NCBI GenBank assembly: GCA_963082975.1
Contig: OY720348.1
Span: 68,907,719-68,971,718, forward strand
Length of the DNA: 64,000 bases
Origin: Labia minor
Taxonomy: Eukaryota; Arthropoda; Insecta; Dermaptera; Spongiphoridae
Direction: 5' to 3'
Notes under the pieces: model-generated
Databases searched by the model: none
What the model saw: the letters and a program-made list of their open reading frames with translations, nothing else
What the model was told of the DNA's origin: nothing
In this document: positions 33,977-47,717 of the stretch, one piece after another
Numbering within the stretch: position 1 is the first letter of the stretch
Layout of the letters: every line of letters begins with the position of its first letter
Translations under genes and position numbers: made by a program

Positions 33977-34955
33977 ATTTAATTATAGCCTGTACAATTT
34001 AGTGGGTCTTACACATAATTTTCTTAATTACAGTTATTTATTTTAATCCCTATATATTTTTATTAAAGATTTTTTCAAATGGAATCTCTCCATTAAAAAA
34101 ATATTTATAGTAATTTAATCTTATTTATTGTTTTAAAAATATTTTTCCTTTGTTATTGATTTGTAATTAATATATATATATATTTATAAATTTCATAGTA
34201 AATTATATTTTTTCCAAAAGATCTATGATTATGATGATTGTAATTAAAAACATATTTCCTGAAAACTCATATAAAATTCTTTCAAGTTTTTTTGTTTTAT
34301 ATATATATTATATACTATTTATATAATTTTTATTCATTTTCATAATTTTGAACAAGATGTATTTTCAATGTAATTAATTATTGTAAGTTTAGTGAACTTT
34401 TAAGCAGACTAATATTGATGTAGTAATTATTATTATATTTAAATCAATTTGAATAGTAATTGAGTAAAAAAAAAATATTTACATTCATAAAATAAAAATC
34501 AAAAAAAAAAAAAAAAATAAACTGAATCACAAGTTAAATTCGTTAAATATTTTAATAATCTTATTTTTTAAGTGTTTTCACATTTTTAATATTGATTTTT
34601 TTTTTTTTTTTTTTGTTGTAGTTGTTGATTTCTCTTGTATTTAATTATTCAGAGAATAAATATTATTAAATATATATTCTGCTTATTGAAGGGACAAAGC
34701 ACCCGATTAGCCTAAATTATCAATGAATGTGGATTTAATGCTTTGTGTTCAGAAATTGCTATCAATAAATATAAAATAAATTCATTAATAGTTTATGATA
34801 CGATTAAAGTGTTAAAATTGACTAAATATTAACTTAAGACTTGCATTAAGTAGATTTTTAAGAAAACAAGATCTATTTTGAAAACAAGAAATTTGATTTA
34901 ACAGGAAAAATAGATTTATTTCTAGATATGTAAGTTATAGTTAATGGTGCTTAAA
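33977..34955. other. AT-rich intergenic DNA
   Basis: Poly(A)/poly(T) tracts and TA repeats; no gene or family member recognised. Confidence 0.6.
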
Positions 34956-35125
34956 TCGAAGCTATTGGAATGACACACGAAAATGTTGGTTGCAGTGTAA
35001 GCCGTTAATGATGACTAAACGTGCCTAGCAAACGATCATTTAGGGGGCGACCTCCCTTGGGGGATGGCGGCTTGGGGTGTCTTATTCCTTGTTAACTTAG
35101 TGATCAACATAATAATTGTCGTCCA
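34956..35125. promoter_or_regulatory. Non-repetitive island 4, candidate regulatory DNA
   Basis: Balanced composition with GTTAATGATGACTAAACGTG and CAAACGATCATTTAGG; single copy here. Function is inference. Confidence 0.25.
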
Positions 35126-35153
35126 ATGATACTTGCTTACAACAAAAAATAAG

Positions 35154-35842
<689 letters not shown>

Positions 35843-35935
35843 AAATATATCGTCACGTTTTACATCATGCATTTTCACTATACTATTTCAGGGATGTCAA
35901 GTTAATAGATACACAAGAGAATCAAACACAATCAC
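35843..35935. repeat. Repeat shared, inverted, with 51228-51325
   Basis: CGTCACGTTTTACATCATGC and CAGGGATGTCAAGTTAATAG ATACACAAGAGAATCAAACA recur inverted immediately beside the 5' end of a family A copy at 51326. Either A inserted twice into the same older repeat or this is part of a longer A variant. Confidence 0.85.
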
Positions 35936-36224
35936 GGCTAAATGCTAATCACGGCTCTAAATTGACGGCTAAATGCTCCATGAACTGAAACAATGGACTC
36001 TAGTTTTCCAATTGTAGAACACAACAAGACTTCACCTGTGATCTCTTCTCCATTTCACTACAGACTATCAACCGACAAATAATACCAGAACAAACAATAG
36101 CGCAAATGCGGCCATGATTGGAACTTTTATCCGTAATAATAATAAATTGTAAACTTTTCTCTATCCATTAGAACCACGTTTTCATCTTTTGTAGTTTGGA
36201 AGAAATACATGTTTGCAATCTGCT

Positions 36225-36834
36225 CCGACCGACGATAGTAAGGGAGGTATTGTTTTCACACCAAATTTCACATGTGGAGATTTTTAACATATCTCCACGA
36301 ATCATGCATTTTCTTAATAGAAAAAAGTATTTTTAGCATGTCTGTCCGTCCGTATAGATGTGTACAGCTTAAACGGCTCAACCGATTTTGATGAAATTTG
36401 GTATATTTACTTAATGCATCAGTAGGATGAATTGATAATTTTGGTGCAATTCCGGAAACCGGAAGTGGTAGTAATAGCGCTCGATGTTAGGAAGGGAAGG
36501 GTTATTTTCTCACCAAATTTCACATGAGGAGATTTTTTTACGTATCTCCACAAATCATGCACTTTGTATTGGTTTTATCCTCGAGAAAAATCATCTTTAT
36601 TAGTTTTTTGTCAATTTAAAATTATATAACGTCACCCAGCCCTTCATGACGTCACAGCCTGGTCTTACATATATATTATAAATAAAATAAAATTAAAAAT
36701 ATTTATGTTATATGCCTATATGATTTTTATTACATTAATAGATATATTAAAATTATTTGAAATTGTTTCTGTAGCTGGAAATTAATTTACTTCAAACCGT
36801 CGGTCGGTTCTGCGCCTGGCCACAGGTCAACTTA
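36225..36834 (+). mobile_element. Family B element, single, short GTCY run
   Basis: CCGACCGACGATAGTAAGGG at the 5' end, GTCTGTCCGTCCGTA at ~36341, paired ACGTCA block at ~36631-36655, and 3' hairpin CCTGGCCACAGG plus TCAACTTA. The leading T-run/A is replaced by GCT. Confidence 0.9.
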
Positions 36835-37249
36835 TTTTAATTAAAATAAAAATTTAAATACCACTCAATTAGATACTTCCTCTTAAAAATTAAATTGTGA
36901 TTAAAATAAATCAATAGGTAAATGATACCAATCACAAATATAGCTCTGCTTTATATAATTATACGATATCTGTCTTTCATTTATTCTTGGAGTTCTAAAA
37001 TGTTGCAACTTGAACGATATGGCTTGTCTCCCCTCTCGTTTTGATCTTGGGTAAATTTTTATTATGTTTTTTTAATAAAATAATAAAGTAGAAATAATCA
37101 AAAAAATATTATTATTATTATTATTATAAATATCAATTGATATAATTGTAATAGTTGAAAGTTTTCTTAATCATTTTCCATTGGATTGATAGTAACTTTT
37201 TGTTATTTTTGTTGTTGTTCAGGTCAAAGTTGTTTAAGCACTTGGACTA
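36835..37249. other. AT-rich intergenic DNA
   Basis: (ATT)n near 37110-37126. No gene. Confidence 0.6.
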
Positions 37250-37575
37250 GATTATTGGCGTAGCGAGGTAATATAACTCACGTCTCGAGATGGTCCAGAA
37301 TATCTTGACATGCTGAGAGCTCATAAAATAAAAAAGCATCCGAGGCTGCTTGGCTTGTTAGTTTTGAAATTGGAGCTCTGGCACCCCCAATGGGGCTCTC
37401 GGGTGTCGGCAATTTGTTGTCTGATCGTCGATGACAAGAGCCTCCTCCGAGGGGCATATGCTCCTTCTTTTGACAGATCAAATTGAATCCGAATCACGAA
37501 GAGCGAATGTTTAGTTAATGATCAGCTGATAAATGACAGCTCCAATCCACAATCCAAGTTCACTAATTAAACATC
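37250..37575. promoter_or_regulatory. GC-richer non-repetitive island 5, candidate enhancer
   Basis: Balanced ~320 bp, single copy in the window, with GGGGCTCTCGGGTGTCGGC, TTAGTTAATGATCAGCTGAT (homeodomain-like plus E-box CAGCTG) and ATGACAGCTCC. A 67-codon minus frame lacks recognisable features. It lies ~13 kb upstream of slp. Confidence 0.35.
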
Positions 37576-37750
37576 AACTCCACAATTTTTTTTTATGCAT
37601 ATTGCTGGTTCCAGTTTCCACTATTAGCAATGAAATTTTGAATTGCAGAGGGAATGATATAAAACGAATACTAATTATTAAGAACACTACCTTCCCAATA
37701 TGAAACATGAGACATTGTTAAAGCTCAATAAATAATTCTTTTACTCTAAT

Positions 37751-38430
37751 TACTATCTCGCCAGAGATAGTATTGCGATCACGAAAATTTTTGATGCTGA
37801 GATTTTGACGTTTTTATACGTTTTGAAGGTTCCTGAATCATTTTTATTGCGATAACGAAAATTTTCGATGTTGAGATTTTGATATTTTTAAACGTTTTGA
37901 AGGTTCCTGAATCATTTTCACTAAGGTTTAGAAAAATGTCTGTGTGTGTATGTGTGTAAATATGTAACCAAGATTACGCAAAAACGGTTTGAGCTAGTAT
38001 CATGAAATTTGGTACATGGGCATTATTCAAAATTCATAGTTTTCTATCAACTTTTAAGAAATGTAGCTCAACCGGAAGAGGGTCATTACCTACAACATTT
38101 TGATTTGATTTTCTTCTAAAGTGACCGTAAAAATAAAGATATATGTTTGATCATTTTTCACATGATTAATAATTGTATAAAACTGCTATATATAGAATTT
38201 CAGCTTGATTGAATCGCTGAAAGTACCAGAAATAATTTTTTAACACTGCAATTCTCACGCGCAAACACGTGATGTGGTGCCATCAACAAAGAGCCAAACA
38301 TGCGCTGGTTTAATAAATATTATTTATTAATTTTAATTTATAATTTATAATTAATGAAATTTAATTTAAATTAATATATGTTATTTAATCCAATTCAAAT
38401 TTGCGAGATAGTCAAGTGGAGACACTCCAG
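37751..38430 (+). mobile_element. Family A element with 5' tandem duplication
   Basis: 5' terminus TACTATCTCGCCAGAGATAG and 3' terminus GTGGAGACACTCCAG. The first ~85 bp (TATTGCGATCACGAAAATTT ... GGTTCCTGAATCATTTTT) are tandemly repeated at 37772-37846 and 37847-37921. Confidence 0.9.
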
Positions 38431-38496
38431 ATTTTTTTTTAATAATAAAATTAAATCAATTTATAATTAATTTGTCTATTATTATAATTAAAATTT

Positions 38497-38607
38497 AATT
38501 AGGAGTAGACAATAGAAATGTGGAGTTGGGGAAGATGGCTCAGGATAGAGATGGTTGTAGGAATTTGGTTGCTGTGGACAACTTTCGATTTCGTTGCTTC
38601 TCATAGG
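38497..38607 (+). pseudogene. LINE ORF2 C-terminal tail, copy 3
   Basis: Translates as MAQDRDGCRNLVAVDNFRFR, the family tail QDRD.WRNVVAAAKNFR.P, with decay. Confidence 0.6.
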
Positions 38608-39062
38608 AAAATTTCGAATTTATATAAAATCTAATCATGTCGAGTATCTATCAGTTTAAATAGATGACTTCATTTATAAAAATTTTATATAAATATTAAA
38701 TTTATTAGATCATAGTGAAAAATTGAATTTAAATCTATAATATAAAAAAAATTGTATAATCAATAAATAATTACATGTCCATCAAAATGACTATTTTTTC
38801 TTCTTCTATTTTTAATTAACTATTTTTTTTTTAATTTATTTCCTAAGTATAGATTTTATTTATAATTCAAGATGAAATAAAAATAATTTTCACAAATAAT
38901 ATCATTGAGAAACCGATATAATTTCATATCTTTTGAAAAATAATTGAAAGTGAATTAAAATTGAATCATTCGAATTAGTAGCTTTATTTTTTTAGTAACG
39001 AGATTATTGTAATAGTAGCTAAACATTTTGATACATGTTTCTGTGGTACAAACATTAAAAAT
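38608..39062. other. AT-rich intergenic DNA
   Basis: No feature recognised. Confidence 0.6.
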
Positions 39063-39483
39063 CTGGAGTGTCTCCACTCGACTATCTCGCAAATTTTAAT
39101 TGGATTAATTAACATATATTATATTTCAATTAAATTTAATTAATTAAATTATAAATTAAAATTAATAAATAATATTTATTAAACCAGCGCGTGTTAGGCT
39201 CTTTGATGATGGCATGATGACACGTGCTGGTGCGTGATTTGCAGTGTTAAAAAATTAATTCCGATACTTTCAGCGATTCAATCAAGCTGAAATTCTATAT
39301 ATAGCAGTTTTATACAGTTTTTAATCATGTAGGAAAACTAACAAACATATATCTTTATTTTTACGGTCAGTTTAGAGGAAAAAATATGTAAACGTGGGGG
39401 GTAGGTAATGGTCCTCTTCCGAAAGATCTACATTTCTCAAAAGTTGATAGAAAACTACGAATTTTGAATAATGCCCGTCTTGA

Positions 39484-39519
<36 letters not shown>

Positions 39520-40273
39520 CACAGACATTTTTCAACCATAGAAATAAGTTGACCTGTGGCCAGGTCCGAACCGACCGACGGTTTGAAGTAAATTAATTTC
39601 CAGCTACAGAAACAATTTCAAATAATTTTAATATATCTATTAATGTAATAAAAAACAGATATGGATACATAAATAATAAATATAAACATTTTTAATTTTA
39701 TTTTATTTATAATATATATGCAAAACCAGGCTGTGACGTCATGAATGGCTGGATGACGTCATATAATTTTAAATCAAGAAAAACTAATAAATATGATTTT
39801 TCCCGAGGATAAAACCAATACAAAGTGCATGATTTGTGGTGATATATAAAAAAATCTCCTTTGGTGTGAAAATAACCCTTCCCTTCCTATCGTCGATTGC
39901 TAATACTACCACTTCCGGTTTCCAGAATCGCACCAAAAGTTGATCAATTCATCCCACTGATGCATTAAGTAAATATACCTAATTTCATCAAAATCCGTTC
40001 AGCCGTTCAGGCTGTACACATCTATACGGACGGACAGACGGACGGACGGACGGACCGACGGACAGACAGACATCATGCTAAAAATACTTTTTTCTGTTAA
40101 GAAAATGCATGATTCGTATAGATATGTAAAAATCTCCACATGTGAAATTTGGTGTGAAAACATACCTCCCTTACTATCGTCGGTCGGTAAAAATGACTCA
40201 GAGAACTTCTAAACGTATAAAAACATTAAAATCTCGACTTTTCGTGATCACAATACTATCTCTGGCGAGATAG
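39063..40273 (-). mobile_element. Family A element split by a family B insertion
   Basis: A runs from CTGGAGTGTCTCCACTCGAC (39063) to TTTTTCAACCATAG (39541) and resumes at AATGACTCAGAGAACTTC (40191) up to CTATCTCTGGCGAGATAGTA (40273). The interruption is exactly one family B copy, so this A is older than that B insertion. Confidence 0.9.
39546..40193 (-). mobile_element. Family B element, full length, nested in A
   Basis: Left edge AAGTTGACCTGTGGCCAGGT, right edge CGTCGGTCGGTAAAAA. GTCY/GACR run at 40028-40072. Its edges are set precisely by the interrupted A sequence, which shows no long target duplication. Confidence 0.9.
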
Positions 40274-41114
40274 TAAAAAGTGTGACAACCCCTACTTTAG
40301 ACAATTAAATAATTATCATTTTTCTTTTTTTTATCAGTAGTTTTTAATATCTTTTGTTCAAAATAGTTTTTATCTATTTCATTGTTTATTAAATTTCAGC
40401 ACTCCCAATAGTACCTATTGTTAATTTTTTAACTCTATAATCAGTTAGTGTCATTTTTTTCAAATATCATTGTAAGTAATGATATTTTATTTTATTTTTT
40501 AAAATAATAAATAAATAAATAAATAAATAAAGTATAGTTTTAAATAATTTTTTATGATTTAATTTTATTTTCTACTTATTAGTGTTATGAAATTGAAGAA
40601 AACTGTTATGAGAAAATAAAATGAATCAATTTTCATAGTTGGTAAAGTTTAATCTGTCCCATTATTTAGGTCTTGAAAGTTATTCTTTATCTAGAAATTG
40701 AATCAAAAAATGTTATGAATAATAAGATGATGTGACGAAACTCCCACTTGATGCACTCATCGTCCCCTTAAAGAATCCTTCGAAAAACCTATTATCATGC
40801 ATTCGTCAATTCAACAACCACTAAACAAACACAGATCCATATATATTATCAAACTCTTAAAATCATTAAAAAAATTTTAATTAGAGAATTTCTGCTAATT
40901 AAATCATATTTTAGTTAATTTAACGATTAATTCATGTATTATCATTAGAAACAATTCAGTGTACCAAATCCAATTGTTATTTGGAAGATTTATTAATTGA
41001 ATATTTCAATTGAAATAAGAAATTCTCTTTAAATATTATTTTAAATAAATATCAATCAAAGAAAGAAATTTTTAAAAAATCAAATATAATATATAGATAA
41101 GAGAAAGATTTATA
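40274..41114. other. AT-rich intergenic DNA
   Basis: (AAAT)n near 40507-40531. A patch at 40735-40840 has normal complexity; nothing recognised. Confidence 0.6.
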
Positions 41115-41607
41115 CAACTTTTGTTAGTGGAGTGAAAAGTTTCAAGCCTAACCAAGAAAAACGATGTTTTAAAATTTTTTTGTTTTTGCTTTATTTATCA
41201 ACTTTCAAGATACCTGAGACCTGTACGATGTCAGCTGAACGTGTGCGAAATATTTTGCACAACCCTTTGAACATGGAAAGCTGTGTGCAATGTGGGTGCT
41301 GCGTTTGCTAACGTTACACCAAAAACTGCTTCGAAAAACCATTTCTACCCACAATTTGGCGCTTTAGGCGTAATCCAAACGAATTTTTGCGTCGATTCAT
41401 AACTGTTGATGAGACTTAAATTAAATTAATTAATTAATTAATTAATTTAATCAGTTAATTGACTAAGTTAATGAATTAACTAAATTAGAACACCGTTATG
41501 AGAAATGTATCAGTGTTGATGGACATTATGTTGAAAAATAAAGCAAAAAAAAAATTTAAAAACATCATTTTTATTGGTCAGGCCGGAAACTTTTCACCCC
41601 ACCCATG
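41115..41607 (+). mobile_element. Mariner (irritans-like), internally deleted
   Basis: Inverted ends: GTGGAGTGAAAAGTTTCAAG at the left versus GTGGGGTGAAAAGTTTCCGG (reverse complement of the right), both near TA. Coding remnants: RRNPNEFLRRFITVDET (first catalytic Asp) at ~41367-41417 and, after a deletion filled with TTAA-rich sequence, RYEKCISVDGHYVEK and TAA near 41503-41551, the normal mariner C-terminus. Only ~490 of ~1300 bp remain, so it cannot encode transposase. Confidence 0.85.
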
Positions 41608-41666
41608 TAAATAAATTTTATATTAATATATATTAAAAGTAATAATATTTTAAGTTTCTTACGAGG

Positions 41667-41823
41667 GCAGGTCAAAAAGTCACGGACTTTTTGAATGAAA
41701 CCCAGGTTTTTGGATAAAAAAATTATTTTATTTTTCAACGTAGTCTCCTTTGAGCTCTCTACATTTCGTGTAATTTTTTAACCTTTCCAAAAAATAAGAT
41801 TTGTCGAGGACATCTTTGGTGCC
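41667..41823 (-). mobile_element. Mariner 3' end fragment of a different subfamily
   Basis: On the minus strand a frame ends NYTKCRELKGDYVEK then stop, a mariner C-terminus, followed by a TIR-like GGCAGGTCAAAAAGTCACGG at 41671. Truncated where family D begins at ~41832. Confidence 0.75.
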
Positions 41824-41831
41824 AATTCACT

Positions 41832-42330
41832 GAATATTATGATTATTATTTAATTTAAAAAAAATAAACAACAAAATATATTAAACAATTTCAAATAATT
41901 TGAAAGAACATAAATTAAAAAATATTAAAAAATTAAAAATTATAGTCATAAAACATACAGCCCTTAAACGTGAATATTAATGCACCAAAAGACAGAAAAG
42001 TATGGCCTGTGGATATAACATAATACATATTTCGTAATTTGATTACAATATTTTATTAAAATAAATATTTTTAATTTTATATTTATTTATAATATTTTGT
42101 ATTTAAGGAAGCGCTGTCCGGCGTTGCCCGGCGCTATATTTTTATTATTAAAATTTCTATTTTAAATTTAAAAAAAAACTAACAAACATGATTTTCCTCG
42201 AGGCTGAAACCAATACAGATCGATTTTTCTTTATAAAAATTATCTATGGTGTGAATTTCAAAAAAAATCCTTATAGCGGTTTAATATATCAAAAATACAA
42301 ATATATATAGGTACTTATATACAATTTTTG
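41832..42330 (-). mobile_element. Family D element, copy 3
   Basis: Reverse orientation of the 59350 copy: CCTGTGGATATAACATAATA, AAGGAAGCGCTGTCCGGCGT and TCGAGGCTGAAACCAATACA in order. Confidence 0.8.
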
Positions 42331-42619
42331 ATTGCATAATAAGATAAGATAATATTATATCATCTCTAGAATTTATAATTCTTTTCGCTCTGTGTTAATA
42401 TAGTTATTAATACTTTAATCAAATTTTCATTTTATTTTAGAAATTTATACAATATATACTTTAATATTTTATCATGATTGTTTGATAAAATGAAACCCGA
42501 ATTGGCCTGACTCCAAATTGCAATGAATGAACCAACAACGACAAAAGGTAAACAAATTTGCGTATTAAAAAGTCACACTATTTCTTATTCACTGAAAGAA
42601 CGAAAAAGCTTATCGTTCA
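42331..42619. other. AT-rich intergenic DNA
   Basis: Nothing recognised. Confidence 0.6.
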
Positions 42620-43145
42620 TGGACCATACTCAGTGATATTGTCAACAAATTAAGCTGTTCAATAGTAATAGATGATGGAAAAATTCCAAAAGTCTCATTC
42701 CCTTTTGTTGAGTCAGAAGAGGACATTTGACCGATTATATGGCCGTCACCTGCCAGCAGCCCGCTTGAAACTAAATAATTAAGAGAGAGATTCTGCGTTC
42801 TTTGTCGGTAACTGGATTAACTCCAGCGATATATATATATATATATGTTTTTTTGTGTCGGTGTAGAAAAAGCATGAAAACAACACCAACGAAATTGTTT
42901 TGCGTGTCCGTTCACAGTTACGCCTACTGGACTCTTCAAAGAAAAATAAGGGTCGAGTTCGACTGAAAAAAGAAGACACAATTGTCCTGCAAAGAAACAT
43001 TTCATCCCCGAAAAGTCAATTGGGACTGAAGGGAGCCCCGGGTGCCATCATAGTATTAATGAAGGGGGGCAGTTGAGGTCCCTTTACTTCAAAAGAGACG
43101 CAACCTTCGATTTCAAAACAACCCCCTGGAAGATAAATAACTAGG
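42620..43145. promoter_or_regulatory. Non-repetitive island 6, candidate enhancer
   Basis: ~500 bp of mixed composition with a TA microsatellite in the middle (42830-42846). Contains CGTCACCTGCCAGCAGCCCG, TAACTGGATTAACTCC (GGATTA is a Bicoid/Otx-type site) and GTATTAATGAAGGGG. Minus-strand frames of 62-73 codons have no family resemblance. Confidence 0.35.
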
Positions 43146-44278
43146 GTAGGTTTCATGTCAATTTTAAATGTTTTTGCCAATTATCTCATCAGCACAATAT
43201 AATGCAATTAAAATCAAAAATTCAATGTTCACCGATAATGAAGATATTCCTCTCGAAATTATGCCATTTAAAGGGTGCTCTTTAAATTGAATTTTGACTT
43301 TTTTTTTATTATATATATAATAGAAACATAATTAATAGCTATTAATAATAAATTAACATGAAAAATACAATGTTCACTGAGAATAAAGATACTCTGAGAT
43401 CATAGAAAGAATGTCTAGCAATATTTTCCTAAGTTGCAGTAGTGAACTCAAAAGTTGTTGGTTACAGCAACCACATTCCTCCAACTATCCCTATCCTGAT
43501 ATGAAAAGAGAATAACAAACAAATAGTCTTTATAATATAAATAAAATTATTTTATAATCTGACAGGATAAGAAATCATAAGTGAACTATACAAATTTTAA
43601 TTCAAACTAATTATTTTTTAATTAACAGGCTCATGTAGGATAGGAGGGGAGAGTCAAGATTCACTACAATCCCTACCTTACAAATATTTATAAAAAAACA
43701 ATAAAAATAATTTTTTAATTTAAGTAATTTCTAAGTTTTTAGTAGTTAAAAAGTTTTTAATCGTGTATCTATATTTTTCTATATGTTTTTTCACAGAGGT
43801 CCACGTTTCAAGTTATTCTGATATCAAAATCAATTCACTCTCCATTCTCAACCAAATGTCAGGACGCCGCTAAAGAAGTTTCACTTCAAAAGTGGTTTTC
43901 ACGTTGAAGTATGCGTGTGTATTTTTGCCCCCCCCCCCCTCCCCACCCCTTCAACTCCAAGTTCACGTTACTTTTAATCAGTCACATTTTTTTTCTTTTC
44001 AATTATTTTTTACCATACTCAATTCTTTTAATCAATGGTTTTCTAAAGTTCTTTTTATAGATACTATTTTTTTACACTTTAGTCAACTTTAATATCAAAA
44101 TATTCTTTATTAATTTTTCAAAACTTAAATAATATTTTTATTTTCAATATACTTTATTAAATTTTTTACTATTTTAATGCTTAAAAAATAAATTTTTTAA
44201 AAATGTATATTTAAAAAGAGGATAGCCAAATATATTTAAACTACTGTATATTTCGTTTGAAAAGATATATGAGAGCTA
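43146..44278. other. AT-rich intergenic DNA
   Basis: Contains the LINE tail at 43440 and a C-rich run at 43928-43948. No gene. Confidence 0.6.
43440..43504 (-). pseudogene. LINE ORF2 C-terminal tail, copy 4 (very short)
   Basis: Minus strand: QDRDSWRNVVAVTNNF, the shared LINE tail motif, then a stop. Confidence 0.6.
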
Positions 44279-44425
44279 GGGTAAAGTATACAGTCGTTGG
44301 CCCCGAGGTAGTCATTGGCCCCCTATCACTAAAACACAAATAATAAGAGATTTTTATTTTAAAAAATGCACTATTAACTATGGTTATATAATCGATAGTT
44401 TTATGGTTGTATAATCAATATATAT
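44279..44425 (-). mobile_element. Family C MITE, copy 2 (half)
   Basis: GGGTAAAGTATACAGTCGTT GGCCCCGAGGTAG then TCATTGGCCCCCTATCACTA; matches the first ~150 bp of the 45994 copy. Confidence 0.8.
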
Positions 44426-44439
44426 ATGTATATAAAAAT

Positions 44440-44925
44440 CTGGAGTGTCTCCACTCGACTATCTCGCAAATTTGAATTGGATTAATTAAAATATATTATA
44501 TTTAAATTAAATTTAATTAATTAAAATATAAATTAAAATGAATAAATAATATTTATTAAACGAGCGCGTGTTTGGCTCTATGTTGATGGCACCATGGCAC
44601 GTGCTGGTGCGTGATTGCCAGTCAACGTGTTAAAAAATTAATTCCGGTACTTTCAGCGATTCAATCAAGCTGAAATTCTATATTTAGCAGTTTTATACAA
44701 TTTTTAATCATGTGACAAAACAATCAAACATCTATCTTTATTTTTACGGTCAGTTTAGAGGAAAAAAATGAAAACGTGGTAGGTAATGAATGGTCCTCTT
44801 CCAAATGAGCTACATTTCTCAAAAGTTGATAGAAAACTACGAATTTTGAATAATGCCCGTGCACCAAATTTCATTATTTTAGCTCAAACCGTTTTTGCGT
44901 AATCATGTCTACATACACACAATTC
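44440..44925 (-). mobile_element. Family A element, 5' part missing
   Basis: From CTGGAGTGTCTCCACTCGAC to AATCATGTCTACATACACAC; stops at the microsatellite. Confidence 0.85.
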
Positions 44926-45948
44926 ATTTATAAATTTATGTATATAGTAAGATTATACCTCTATAATTACAATTTATAGGCGAGTGATTTAACAGCCATA
45001 GATAGTTATTCCATTAATTAAAGTGAATAATTAAAATAGTTATTAATTACCTAACAACGCAGATTCAGGTTACCTGGCGTCTTGTCATATTCACTGATCA
45101 ATGCATACTAAATATTAAAAAAAGATTTATTTTTTTATTTTATTTATTATTATTATTATTTTTCCAAAGAAATTGCTTATCAATAGAAATTCCTTTCTCA
45201 TTATCAGACATTACTATTATTTTTAACATTAATAATAAAAAATAATTATAAAAAATATGAAATAGAATTTATTTTTAAAAGATAAAATCCCTTGTCTTTT
45301 GTTTATTATTTATAAAATTATTATTTTTTTTCAAAGAATTGGCCAAATTGCTTATCGCCTGATGTTCAATGGAAAAATAATCATTGGAATTGTGCTAACG
45401 GTGCCCTTTTCACTTCTCCCCGCTAACAGGCATCAATATTATTATTCATATTTTTAATACTCTACAATTAAAAACATTAAATAAAAATTATTTTAAAAAA
45501 AAATACTACTAAATAACTCCTTCCACACATTTCCAGAAGTAAATATTATTATTAATAATAATAAATATTAAATAGAAATTATTAAGAAAAAATTATTTTC
45601 TTTTTTTTTAATTTTATTTATTATTAATATTTCAAATAATTTGACTTTCTCATTATCTCATACATTAATATTATTTTCAATATTAATAATAACTATAATA
45701 TTGTAATAATAATAATAAATATTAAATAGAAATTATTAGAAAAAGAAAAAAAATATTATTTTTAAAAACCTAAAATTGAATATGATATTTGAGTGATATT
45801 TAGAAATTAGAATTAAATTTTATATCATTTAAAAAATTCACAATTTTTTAGCGTTGATATTTTTTATTCATTGGCGAAGGGACAGTTTCTCTGACTAAGG
45901 GATTCGTTTTTATTAAAAAATTATAGCATTATAATAATATACCTTTAG

Positions 45949-45993
<45 letters not shown>
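44926..45993. other. AT-rich intergenic DNA ending in a TA microsatellite
   Basis: ATT/AAT-rich with a long (TA)n at 45952-45993. A patch at 45330-45430 is of normal complexity. No gene. Confidence 0.65.
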
Positions 45994-45998
<5 letters not shown>

Positions 45999-46368
45999 AA
46001 GTATACAGTCGTTGGTCCCGAGGCAATCATTGGCCCCCTATCACTAAAACACAAATTATAAGAGATTATTATATTATTTTAAAAATTGCGCTATTAACTA
46101 TGGTTATGTAATCGTTTGTAGTATGTTGTTGGTTGTATAATCACTATAGAATACCAACGCTAATAATTATAACAGGGGGCCATTAACTGTATTTTTTAGG
46201 ATTTTTGTGTCCTTATTGAAAATGTCATGAGAAAATGATTTTTTTTTATTCATCAAAATGCTCATAGTTTCTTTGTTCTGCAATTGCCTGCAATTCCACA
46301 ATTTGCCCAGATATGCATTAAAGACTGCTAGGAATTGCTTAAGGGGGCCAACGGCTGTATGCTTTACC
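45994..46368 (-). mobile_element. Family C MITE, copy 3 (complete)
   Basis: GGGTAAAGTATACAGTCGTT at the left and GGCTGTATGCTTTACC at the right are inverted ends; inserted in a (TA)n tract. Reverse complement of 317-679 over most of its length. Confidence 0.85.
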
Positions 46369-46420
46369 ATATATATTCAACTGGTTTTTCTAAATATTTA
46401 ATATAAAATGAATATAAAAT

Positions 46421-47717
46421 AAGTTGACCTGTGGCCAGGTCCGAACCGACCGACGGTTTGAAGTAAATTAATTTCCAGCTACAGAAAGAATTTCAAATAT
46501 AATTTTAATATATCTATTAATGTAATAAAAATCATATAGGCATATAACATAAATATTTTTAATTTTATTTTATTTATAATATATATCATATATGTAAGAC
46601 CAGGCTGTGACGTCATGAATGGCTGGATGACGTCATATAATTTTAAATAAGAAAAAACTAATAAATATGATTTTCCCGAGGATAAAACCAATACAAAGTG
46701 TATGATTTTCGTGGTGATATATAAAAAAAATCTCCTCATGTGAAATTTGGTGTGAAAATAACCCTTTCCTTCCTATCGTCGATCGCTAATACTACCACTT
46801 CCGGTTTCCGGAATTGCACCAAAAGTTGATCAATTCATCCCACTGATGCATTAAGTAAATATACCAAATTTCATCAAAATCGGTTTAACCGTTCAGGCTG
46901 TACACATCTATACGGACGGACAGACGGACAGACGGACAGACATCATGCTAAAAATGCTTTTTTTACCGACCGACGATAGTAAGGGAGGTATTGTTTTCAC
47001 ACCAAATTTCACATGTGGAGATTTTTACATATCTCCACGAATCATGCATTTTCTAAACAGAAAAAAGTATTTTTAGCATGATGTCTGTCCGTCTGTCCGT
47101 CCGTCCGTCTGTCCGTCCGTCCGTCTGTCCGTCCGTCTGTCCGTCCGTATAGATGTGTACAGCCTGAACGGCTCAACCGATTTTGATGAAATTTGGTATA
47201 TTTACTTAATGCATCAGTGGGATGAATTGATCAACTTTTGGTGCAATTCCGGAAACCGGAAGTGGTAGTATTAGCGATCGACGATAGGAAGGAAAGGGTT
47301 ATTTTCACACCAAAGGAGATTTTTTTATATATCACCACGAATCATGCATTTTGTATCGGTTTTATCCTCGAAAAAAATCATATTTATTAGTTTTTTCTTG
47401 ATTTAAAATTATATGACGTCATCCAGCCATGCATGACGTCACAGCCTGGTCTTGCATATATATTACAAATAAAATAAAATTAAAAATGTTTATATTTATT
47501 ATTTATGTATCCATATCTGTTTTTTATTACATTAATAGATATATGAAAATTATTTGAAATTGTTTCTGTAGCTGGAAATTAATTTATTTCAAACCGTCGG
47601 TCGGTTCGGACCTGGCCACAGGTCAACTTATCTGTTTAGACAATGCTTGATTCATGGAGATATGTAAAAATCTCCACATGTGAAGACAATACCTCCCTTA
47701 CTATCGTCGGTCGGTAA
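46421..47717. mobile_element. Composite: family B inserted inverted into family B, copy 2
   Basis: Outer reverse B at 46421-46958 and 47631-47717; inner forward B at 46959-47630. Junctions CATCATGCTAAAAATGC/TTTTTTTACCGACC and CAGGTCAACTTA/TCTGTTTAGACAATGC are at the same element position as in 28787-30074, while outside flanks differ. GTCY run at 47084-47148 is the longest in the window. Confidence 0.9.
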
